NCBI GenBank assembly: GCA_038326655.1
Contig: JBBQKG010000049.1
Location: forward strand, 1 to 6,062
Direction of reading: 5' to 3'
DNA: 6,062 nucleotides
Origin: JBBQKG01 sp038326655
GTDB lineage: Bacteria > Actinomycetota > Thermoleophilia > Solirubrobacterales > JBBDJG01
In this document: positions 1 through 4,910 of the stretch, one piece after another
Position numbering within the stretch: position 1 is the stretch's first letter
Layout of the letters: each line of letters begins with the position of its first letter
Made by a program: the position numbers and the translations under genes
Notes under the pieces: generated by a model
Databases searched by the model: none
The model's input: the letters and a program-made list of their open reading frames with translations, nothing else
Told to the model about the DNA's origin: nothing

Positions 1-32
1 CCGACGGAAAGCAGCAACCTCTCCTCCCTCAG

Positions 33-65
33 CCGTCGGGCCCCTCACGGGGCCCGTCGGTCTTT
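33..65 (+). terminator. GC-rich hairpin, likely terminator of an upstream unit
   Basis: Bases 37-44 (CGGGCCCC) pair perfectly with 49-56 (GGGGCCCG) around a TCAC loop. Beyond a T-T mismatch, 33-35 also pair with 58-60. The stem is followed by TCTTT. This looks like an intrinsic terminator for a gene or RNA that lies mostly left of the window. Bases 1-7 (CCGACGG) are an exact complement of both 33-39 and 54-60, so another fold is possible. I see no coding signal in 1-32. Confidence 0.55.
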
Positions 66-72
66 GAAAGGG

Positions 73-104
73 CCGGACGGCTGGCAAGCCAGCCGTCCGG
101 GTTT
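73..104 (+). terminator. Strong 12-bp hairpin followed by GTTT
   Basis: Bases 73-84 (CCGGACGGCTGG) pair perfectly with 89-100 around a four-base CAAG loop, followed by GTTT. This is the most stable simple hairpin in the window. It lies just after the first hairpin and before the mrp promoter region, which fits a second, backup terminator insulating mrp from upstream transcription. On the other strand the stem is followed by a short CCTTTC tract, so it may also act in that direction. The T-tract is short. Confidence 0.6.
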
Positions 105-124
105 GTGGCGGGATGCGGATGCTT

Positions 125-150
125 TTGACGAGGTTTGGGTCTGCGACAAT
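125..150 (+). promoter_or_regulatory. Candidate mrp promoter, leaderless geometry
   Basis: TTGACG at 125-130 matches the -35 consensus at 5 of 6 bases. GACAAT at 145-150 matches the -10 consensus at 4 of 6, including the important A2 and T6. The 14-base spacer is short, which is a weakness. The -10 candidate ends 8 bases before the ATG at 159, so transcription would start at or next to the start codon. Confidence 0.35.
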
Positions 151-158
151 AGGCCGGA

Positions 159-1307
159 ATGCCTGCCACACCGCCTACCCGCGACCAGGTGATCGAGAAG
201 CTCCGGGCCGTGATCGACCCAGAGCTTCGCCGGTCGATCGTCGAGCTGGAGATGGTCCGGGCGATCGAGATCGCCGACGGGGTCGTCGACGTGACCGTGT
301 CGCTGACCACGCCTGGATGCCCGATCCGGAGCCACTTCGAGCAGGCCGTCTCGCAGAACGTCTCCCAGCTCGACGGGGTGCAGGCGGTGAACGTCGCCTT
401 CGACGTGCTCAGCCCCGACGAGAAGCAGGGGCTCCAGCAGAAGCTCGGGCGCAACCGCCTTCCGGAGGGCGCGCTGGCGCAGGTCAGCAACATCATCTGC
501 GTCGCCTCGGGCAAGGGGGGCGTGGGAAAGTCCACGGTGACGGCGAACCTCGCCGCGGCGCTTGCGATCCAGGGCTACTCGTCAGGCGCGCTCGACGCGG
601 ACGTGTGGGGCTACAGCATCCCCCGCATGCTCGGCGCGAGCGGCCGCCCGCGCGTGTCGGAGCGGCGCAAGATCCTTCCGATCGAGGCCGCCGGTGGCGT
701 GAAGGTGATGTCGATCGGCTTCTTCGTCGAGGACGACGCCGCGGTCGTGTGGCGTGGCCCGATGCTCCACAAGGCGATCCAGCAGTTCCTCGAGGACGTC
801 GACTGGGGCCCGCTCGACTATCTCCTGATCGATCTTCCCCCGGGCACGGGAGACGTCTCGATGACCCTCGCGCAGCTGCTGCCTCAGGCGAAGATGCTGC
901 TCGTCACGACGCCGCAGCCGGCCGCGCAGATCGTCGCCCACCGGGCCGCCGAGATGGCCGGCAAGTTCGACCTCGAGGTGATGGGCGTGGTCGAGAACAT
1001 GTCGGGCTTCACGACGCCCGACGGCCAGCGGTTCACGATCTTCGGCGAGGGCGGCGGCCAGCTGCTGGCCGACGACATCGACGTGCCGCTGCTGGGCAAG
1101 ATTCCCCTTCAGGAGGAGCTGCGGGCACACGCCGACTCCGGACGGCCGCTGGTGGCCGAGGACCCCGATGCGCCCGCGGCACAGGCGCTGTTCCATCTCG
1201 CTCGCGGGATCGTGGCCGCGACGCCGCGCGAGCTGCCCGTCGTTCAGGCTCCCGCGCTCGCCGCCGCCCCGGGCTTCGGCGGCAAAGAGCTTCCGGTCAT
1301 CCAGTAG
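159..1307 (+). CDS. mrp: Mrp/ApbC-family iron-sulfur cluster carrier ATPase
   Basis: This 382-residue cytoplasmic P-loop ATPase belongs to the Mrp/ApbC/NBP35 family, whose members hold and transfer iron-sulfur clusters. Residues 8-85 form an N-terminal MIP18/DUF59 domain with the TTPGCP motif (C54). The ATPase domain has a deviant Walker A, GKGGVGKS (118-125), a DADVWG switch motif (146-151) and IDLPPGTGD with Walker B Asp225. GEGGG (297-300 region) and PLLGKIPL near the C-terminus are also typical. Family members usually carry CxxC just after ENMS, for cluster binding at the dimer interface. Here that stretch reads FTTPDG (284-289) and has no cysteine. The only cysteines in the protein are C54 and C114. 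The ATG is fixed as the first possible start by an in-frame TAG at 150-152, and it has no Shine-Dalgarno. The 3' end overlaps the convergent membrane-protein gene by 11 bases. The family call is secure; the cluster-carrying role is inferred. Confidence 0.95.
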   Translation: MPATPPTRDQVIEKLRAVIDPELRRSIVELEMVRAIEIADGVVDVTVSLTTPGCPIRSHFEQAVSQNVSQLDGVQAVNVAFDVLSPDEKQGLQQKLGRNRLPEGALAQVSNIICVASGKGGVGKSTVTANLAAALAIQGYSSGALDADVWGYSIPRMLGASGRPRVSERRKILPIEAAGGVKVMSIGFFVEDDAAVVWRGPMLHKAIQQFLEDVDWGPLDYLLIDLPPGTGDVSMTLAQLLPQAKMLLVTTPQPAAQIVAHRAAEMAGKFDLEVMGVVENMSGFTTPDGQRFTIFGEGGGQLLADDIDVPLLGKIPLQEELRAHADSGRPLVAEDPDAPAAQALFHLARGIVAATPRELPVVQAPALAAAPGFGGKELPVIQ

Positions 1308-2661
1308 GCGTCTGCTCGCGCCCGCTCGGCCGGTGCAGCGGCGTGATGACCGCCTGCCCGTTGAGCTGCCCCGCGCTCGGCTCCGGCGGGGTGAACCCGA
1401 GCGGCAGCACCGAGCGAAGGTAGATCAGGAACGAGAAGACCCAGAACGCGGACCCGAGCGACTCGGACGTCTCCTCCGGAGTGATCGTCCACCGGAGTGC
1501 GTCGATCGGGTTGAGGAGCACGTCGCTGAACTGCGAGAACGCCCATGCTGCCGCACCGGCGATGAAAAGCGTTCGCGCGAGGCGGTTCGTCGAGACCTCG
1601 GGCAGCACCTTGAGCCACGCGATCACGCCGAAGACCGCGATCGGCAGCAGGATCACCTGGCCCGGGATGCCGGTCGCATCCTGGAAGCGGCTGTGGATCG
1701 CGAGGATCTGCTCGGCTCCCAGCGGGATCAGCACGGCTCCCAGCAGGAGCCACCACCGCTTCGCATCGGGCCGGATGACCCGGAGCCGGCTCGCGAGGAT
1801 CGCGAGGCCGCCGGCGATGAAGAGCAGTGAGCCCTGGAACGTGTCAGCGAGCGTGCGTTCGTTGTTGAGGTCGAGGATCGCGATCTTCTCGGCGTCGTGG
1901 TAATTGCCTGTGTGCAGGAGCACGTACTGGATCGCGAGCACACCCATGATCAACGGAAGCAGGTATGCGAGCAGCCGCAGCGGCACCTTCGCGAGCGCCT
2001 CGGCGGCGATCTGGTCGACCGAGAGGCGGGTCTCGGCCTCGTTGAGCGGGTAGTACTGCCGGGCCAGGTAGCGAAGCCGCGCGAGCAGCGCGACCGTGAA
2101 CCCGATCGCGGCAGCCATCTCGAACAGCTCTGCGCCCGTGTTCGAGCCCGCCACGGAGGGGTAGTCGAGCGCGCCGCCGGCAAGCCAGAAAGCGATCGAA
2201 AAGCCGAACACGATCTGCACGGGCGGCTCGCGGCGGAAGATCCGAAATACCCGGAGGAGCCCAAAGCTGCCGACCAGGAGGAGGGGAAGGTAGGCGACGC
2301 CGTAGGAGACCCCCCCCGACTCGAGCCAGGCGTGCACTCCGAGTAGCTCCTCGAGTCCGAACGCGACGAAGACCCACCCTGCCCAGCGCCAATGCTGCCG
2401 GCGCTGCGTGCGGTCGACGCCGCCGAGCGCGAAGGCCATGCCGGCCGAGCACAGCATCAACAGCGCGGTGATGCTCGCGGGCGTGCTGAGGGTGCGGTCG
2501 AGGTTCGAGTCGTGAAGGCTGAAGGTCTGGAGGTTGTACGTCCCGGCTCCCGCTGCGATCAGGAGCGCCACGGCCCCGAAGAACAGCCAGATCGCGGCCA
2601 GCACCAGGGCGACCCGCCGGGGTCTGATCCTTCTCGCTGCCTGTAGTACGAGCTCGCTCAT
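1297..2661 (-). CDS. Polytopic membrane protein of two duplicated ~6-helix modules, function unknown
   Basis: This 454-residue protein has about 12 hydrophobic segments, near residues 17-38, 62-80, 92-108, 118-138, 148-166, 180-197, 230-250, 274-292, 303-322, 332-351, 363-381 and 402-418. I do not recognise the family. The two halves align with each other. D51-x-N53-x-x-R56-T57-L58 matches D264-x-N266-x-x-R269-T270-L271, and G102-x-E104-x-x-L107-x-x-H110 matches G315-x-E317-x-x-L320-x-x-H323, all at a constant offset of 213. P126, G131, W159 and D166 match P340, G345, W373 and D380 at offset 214. A polar linker (about 200-226) joins the halves. The ATG is preceded directly by an in-frame TAG (2662-2664), so no longer form is possible. 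There is no Shine-Dalgarno. The gene appears to be monocistronic. A transporter or sensor membrane domain is possible, but nothing in the sequence decides it. Confidence 0.88.
   Translation of the reverse strand: MSELVLQAARRIRPRRVALVLAAIWLFFGAVALLIAAGAGTYNLQTFSLHDSNLDRTLSTPASITALLMLCSAGMAFALGGVDRTQRRQHWRWAGWVFVAFGLEELLGVHAWLESGGVSYGVAYLPLLLVGSFGLLRVFRIFRREPPVQIVFGFSIAFWLAGGALDYPSVAGSNTGAELFEMAAAIGFTVALLARLRYLARQYYPLNEAETRLSVDQIAAEALAKVPLRLLAYLLPLIMGVLAIQYVLLHTGNYHDAEKIAILDLNNERTLADTFQGSLLFIAGGLAILASRLRVIRPDAKRWWLLLGAVLIPLGAEQILAIHSRFQDATGIPGQVILLPIAVFGVIAWLKVLPEVSTNRLARTLFIAGAAAWAFSQFSDVLLNPIDALRWTITPEETSESLGSAFWVFSFLIYLRSVLPLGFTPPEPSAGQLNGQAVITPLHRPSGREQTPTG
1414..2613 (-). repeat. Internal tandem duplication within the membrane protein (protein-level repeat)
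   Basis: Residues about 17-197 and 230-416 of the encoded protein are diverged copies. By eye, residues 47-112 and 260-325 align without gaps, with 13 identities in 66. A one-residue shift follows near residue 122, after which P, G, L, V, W and D positions keep matching. Near the end of each copy E181, L196 and R197 match E400, L415 and R416. DNA similarity is not obvious, so the duplication is old. Confidence 0.7.
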
Positions 2662-2702
2662 CTAGCGGGATGGCACGGCTTTTGGCCATGACCGGGAGTG
2701 CT

Positions 2703-2716
2703 TCCACCATAGTGGA
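2703..2716. promoter_or_regulatory. Small inverted repeat overlapping a possible -10 of the membrane-protein gene
   Basis: TCCAC-CATA-GTGGA is a perfect 5-bp inverted repeat. On the minus strand it overlaps TATGGT, a -10-like hexamer 44 bases upstream of the ATG at 2661. No convincing -35 is visible. The rest of 2662-2856, between the ferredoxin stop and the membrane-protein start, holds only short GC inverted repeats and no credible gene. Confidence 0.2.
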
Positions 2717-2856
2717 CTGACCCGGCGTACGCGAGGCTTCGTTTCACCCTGTTTGCGGGCAGAAATCACGGACGCCGCAACGCCTCAGCCCGTGCCCCAC
2801 GTCGAGCAAAGACGTCGCCGCCCGATGAAACTTGCGCCTTCCCGGCGCCGGCGGGA

Positions 2857-3123
2857 CTAGGACTTGCCGGCGAAGTACTCCGCGTTGCGCTGGATGTAGC
2901 TCTCCCACTCGGGAGGAAGCTGGTCCTCCGCAAAGCAGGCGTCCACCGGACAGGCCTCGACACAGGCATCGCAGTCGATGCACTCGTCGGGGTCGATGTG
3001 GAGCATCTCGACCGATTCGTAATCGGGCTCGTCAGGCGTCGGGTGGATGCAGTCGACCGGACAGACCTCCACGCAGGAGTTGTCCTTTGTCCCGATGCAG
3101 GGTTCTGCGATCACATAGGTCAT
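2857..3123 (-). CDS. fdxA: Seven-iron ferredoxin (3Fe-4S/4Fe-4S), FdxA type
   Basis: This 88-residue acidic, soluble electron carrier has two clusters. The cysteine pattern is C9-x7-C17-x3-C21-P, then C48-x2-C51-x2-C54-x3-C58-P, as in Azotobacter FdI and actinobacterial FdxA. By analogy C9, C17 and C58 bind the 3Fe-4S cluster, and C21, C48, C51 and C54 bind the 4Fe-4S cluster. C25 is the usual extra cysteine; C63 is additional. The C-terminal segment (PPEW...YF, about 70-84) is typical of FdxA. The start is the ATG at 3121-3123, because family members begin MTYVI and the upstream in-frame extension is basic and unlike the family. There is no Shine-Dalgarno; a TAGATA-like element lies 5 bases before the ATG. 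The gene diverges from the SDR gene. Its redox partner cannot be told from the sequence. Confidence 0.95.
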   Translation of the reverse strand: MTYVIAEPCIGTKDNSCVEVCPVDCIHPTPDEPDYESVEMLHIDPDECIDCDACVEACPVDACFAEDQLPPEWESYIQRNAEYFAGKS

Positions 3124-3167
3124 GTCGTTATCTAGAGCGCCTTTCGTGTCCAGGGGGCACGGTCGAT

Positions 3168-3190
3168 CCCGCCCGCGTTTGACGGGCGGG
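3168..3190. repeat. 8-bp inverted repeat in the divergent intergenic region
   Basis: CCCGCCCG (3168-3175) pairs with CGGGCGGG (3183-3190) around a 7-base loop (CGTTTGA). No T-tract follows on either strand, so a terminator is unlikely. It lies upstream of both divergent genes and could be a protein-binding site or a leader hairpin of the ferredoxin mRNA. In such GC-rich DNA, chance is also possible. Confidence 0.35.
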
Positions 3191-3200
3191 CGCATATTCT

Positions 3201-3212
3201 TGCGAATTCGCA
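3201..3212. promoter_or_regulatory. Perfect 12-bp palindrome, possible operator
   Basis: TGCGAATTCGCA is an exact palindrome midway between the divergent ferredoxin and SDR starts. It sits in the most AT-rich part of this region (about 3192-3240). A nearby CGCA at 3191-3194 forms a further inverted arrangement with TGCG at 3201-3204. For the SDR gene, TTGCGA (3200-3205) and TATGAG (3225-3230), 19 bases apart, could be a weak promoter that the palindrome would overlap. Confidence 0.35.
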
Positions 3213-3257
3213 CCCAAGGGCAAGTATGAGCGCAAATGCACTAACACCCGGCCGACC

Positions 3258-4142
3258 TTGATCCTGCTCACCGGCGGCACCGGGCAGGTGGGGTCGGCAC
3301 TGCTCGAGCAACTGCTCGAGGCGGGGCACGAGGTCCGGTGCCTGGTCCGCGACCCGCGCCGCCTCGGGCCCAATCGCGTGCGGGTCCAGATCACGCTCGG
3401 CGACCTCGCAAACCCCGTCGCCGTGCGCCAGGCCGTGCGGGGAATCGACACGGTCGCCCACCTCGCCGCGACGATCAGGGACCAGCCGGCCGGCAGCATC
3501 GAGGAGCTCAACGCGGTCGCGACGATCAGGCTCCTCCGGGAGGCCCGGGAGGCGGGGGCGACGCGGTTCGTCTTCTTCGGCGCGCTCGGCGCAAGCGAGA
3601 CGTCGCCGGCGCGCTTCTTCCGCGCGAAGGCGCTCGCAGAGCGGGCCGTGCTCCGCTCGGGGCTCGATCCGCTCGTGCTGGCGCCCTCGATCGTCTACTC
3701 GCCGGGCGATCCCTGGCTCACGCTGCTCCGGCGCCTCTCGCTGCTTCCGTGGCTGCCCGTCTCCGGGAGCGGCCAGGCTTCCTACCAGCCGATCTGGGCA
3801 CGAGACGTGGCCGTGGCCGCGCAGCGGGCGCTCGAGAGCGGCCCCCCGGGAAGCGACCGCCGGCTGCAGCTTGCCGGCCCGGAGACGCTCACGTACGAGG
3901 ACATCGTGCGCCTCGCGCTCGACGCCTGGGGCCGTCACAGGCCGCTCGTGCACGTCCCGCTGCCGGTCGTGCGCCGGAGCCTCGAGCTGGTCGAGCGACT
4001 CGCCGGCGAGTCGGCGTTCGCGACGTGGGAGGAGGCGAAGCTGATGGAGATCCCGATGACCAGCGAGCGCGGCGCGGCCGACGCGCGCGCGCTCGGTGTC
4101 GAGCCGAAGCGCATGCGCGAGGTGCTCGGGCTCGAGCCCTAG
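3258..4142 (+). CDS. NAD(P)-binding atypical SDR protein, NDUFA9-like
   Basis: This 294-residue cytoplasmic protein has a Rossmann fold. TGGTGQVG (5-12) is the glycine-rich dinucleotide-binding loop. D49 and the HLAA segment (68-71) fit the later strands of atypical short-chain dehydrogenase/reductases. SIVYSPGDPW (144-153) resembles the NDUFA9/Ycf39 group. At the usual YxxxK site the protein reads FFRAK (120-124), so the lysine is kept and the tyrosine is phenylalanine. It may therefore bind NAD(P)H without classical SDR catalysis, as in some NDUFA9-like proteins. The start is a TTG: no ATG or GTG exists in frame back to the stop at 3180-3182, and the first beta strand begins right at this codon. 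There is no Shine-Dalgarno. It is divergent from the ferredoxin gene and ends 4 bases before the stop of the convergent CBS gene. The substrate is unknown. Confidence 0.9.
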   Translation: MILLTGGTGQVGSALLEQLLEAGHEVRCLVRDPRRLGPNRVRVQITLGDLANPVAVRQAVRGIDTVAHLAATIRDQPAGSIEELNAVATIRLLREAREAGATRFVFFGALGASETSPARFFRAKALAERAVLRSGLDPLVLAPSIVYSPGDPWLTLLRRLSLLPWLPVSGSGQASYQPIWARDVAVAAQRALESGPPGSDRRLQLAGPETLTYEDIVRLALDAWGRHRPLVHVPLPVVRRSLELVERLAGESAFATWEEAKLMEIPMTSERGAADARALGVEPKRMREVLGLEP

Positions 4143-4146
4143 CCGA

Positions 4147-4596
4147 TCAGCCGCCGCGCTGGTGGAAGTAGAAGTCCGGGAACACCGCGCGCGCGACGTC
4201 GGCGGTCATCTGCTGGGCGATCTCGAGGTTTCCCGTCCGCACGGCGATGTCGTCGAGCGTCACGATCCCGACGAGCGCATCACCGTCCATCACGGGGAGG
4301 CGCCGAATCCGGTGGCTGACCATCAGCCCCGCGGCCTCCTCGAGCTCCATGTCGGACTCGCCGGTCACGACCGGGGCGGTCGCGCATGCCTCGGCCGGCG
4401 TCTCCGGCCCGAGCCCCTCGGCGAGCACGTCGACCGCGAGGTCGCGGTCGGTCACCATCCCGGCCGGCCGCCCACCGGCGTCGACCAGCACGACCGATCC
4501 CACGTTTCGATCCCGCATCAGCTCCGCGAGGTGCCGTGCGGTCGCCTCGGACGTGGCGGTCACGACCTCCGTGGTCATGATCTCGTGAAGTCGCAT
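4147..4596 (-). CDS. Two-CBS-domain protein (predicted adenine-nucleotide sensor)
   Basis: This 149-residue soluble protein consists almost only of a CBS-domain pair, about residues 7-58 and 75-125. GMVTDRD (46-52) and GIVTLDD (110-116) are the paired strand-and-turn motifs. The T49/D52 and T113/D116 positions match those that contact the ribose of AMP, ATP or SAM in known CBS proteins. There is no attached enzyme or channel domain, so it is a stand-alone module that probably acts on a partner protein, which is not identifiable here. The C-terminal tail (about 126-149) ends in an aromatic stretch, FPDFYFH. An in-frame TGA two codons upstream fixes the ATG start. There is no Shine-Dalgarno. 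It is convergent with the SDR gene and divergent from the 69-residue gene. Confidence 0.93.
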   Translation of the reverse strand: MRLHEIMTTEVVTATSEATARHLAELMRDRNVGSVVLVDAGGRPAGMVTDRDLAVDVLAEGLGPETPAEACATAPVVTGESDMELEEAAGLMVSHRIRRLPVMDGDALVGIVTLDDIAVRTGNLEIAQQMTADVARAVFPDFYFHQRGG

Positions 4597-4602
4597 GGGT
4601 CA

Positions 4603-4608
4603 CATATA
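4603..4608 (-). promoter_or_regulatory. Candidate -10 of the CBS gene, leaderless geometry
   Basis: On the minus strand TATATG lies 6 bases before the ATG at 4596, so transcription would start at the start codon. It matches 4 of 6 consensus bases. No good -35 is visible 16-18 bases upstream. Confidence 0.3.
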
Positions 4609-4611
4609 CCG

Positions 4612-4655
4612 GATCGAGGCCGCCACCGAGAGTAAGATCCGAGGCCGTGACCGAG
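4612..4655 (+). repeat. Imperfect direct repeat spanning the divergent promoter region and a start codon
   Basis: GATCGAGGCCGCCACCGAG (4612-4630) recurs as GATCCGAGGCCGTGACCGAG (4636-4655), with one inserted C and two substitutions. The second copy contains the GTG start at 4647. The repeat fills most of the 50-base gap between the CBS gene and the 69-residue gene, so it could be a pair of regulator sites or the trace of a small tandem duplication. Confidence 0.5.
4633..4638 (+). promoter_or_regulatory. Candidate -10 of the three-gene cluster, leaderless geometry
   Basis: TAAGAT fits the TANNNT pattern and ends 8 bases before the GTG at 4647, placing the transcript start at or beside the start codon. 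No clear -35 is visible at 16-18 bases. Confidence 0.35.
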
Positions 4656-4856
4656 TTGACCGACTCCCAGCAGCGGACCCGGCGCCGTGTCGAGACCCTG
4701 ATCGGCTTGATGGCGCCCGGACTCAGTCTGGTGCTCGCGGCCGGCGACCGCGTTTCGCGGGTCGTCCAGCCGGAGGACTTCGACTATTACCCGGTCCGTC
4801 CGCTTGGTGAGTGGGAGCCGCGTCCGGCCGACATCTCCTCCAAGCCTCGCGAATAG
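4647..4856 (+). CDS. Small conserved-looking protein of unknown function
   Basis: This predicted 69-residue protein starts at GTG. It has a charged N-terminus (residues 1-16, RTRRR at 10-14), a hydrophobic stretch at about 17-32 (LIGLMAPGLSLVLAAG) and a polar, aromatic C-terminus with PEDFDYYPVRPLGEWEPRP at 42-60. The hydrophobic part could be one short membrane helix or an amphipathic helix. I do not recognise a family. Support for it being real comes from the -10-like TAAGAT 8 bases upstream, its position at the head of two same-strand genes, and a plausible non-repetitive composition. Its TAG stop is followed by an open reading frame in the same phase up to the next gene's ATG, so the two could once have been one gene. 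A longer or shorter start is possible. Confidence 0.6.
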   Translation: MTELTDSQQRTRRRVETLIGLMAPGLSLVLAAGDRVSRVVQPEDFDYYPVRPLGEWEPRPADISSKPRE

Positions 4857-4910
4857 CGGCACCGGCTGGGGAACCCCCGGCGCCGCACCGAAGCAGCCGA
4901 AGCAGACTCG

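Noticed and set aside
1..44. SRP (4.5S) RNA 3' end
   Set aside because: Only a short GGAAAGCAGC resemblance is visible, the apical loop does not fit cleanly, and the 5' half lies outside the window. Too weak to annotate.
113..1423. 436-residue plus-strand open frame over mrp
   Set aside because: It is extremely rich in Arg, Gly and Ala with no domain. It is a different-frame shadow of mrp in GC-rich DNA.
1844..2710. 288-residue minus-strand open frame overlapping the membrane-protein gene
   Set aside because: Arg-rich shadow in another frame. The 454-residue frame has regular hydrophobic helices and an internal repeat.
2799..2856. Terminator of the ferredoxin gene
   Set aside because: Short inverted repeats exist (ACGTC/GACGT at 2799-2815 and TCCCG/CGGGA at 2840-2856), but neither is followed by a T-tract on the minus strand.
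3124..3213. N-terminal extension of the ferredoxin to 3213
   Set aside because: The added 30 residues are basic and unlike the family, which begins directly at MTYVI. They would also run through the hairpin and palindrome.
3132..3953. 273-residue minus-strand open frame antisense to the SDR gene
   Set aside because: Arg/Glu-rich low-complexity translation that runs through the ferredoxin's upstream region. The SDR frame has clear motifs.
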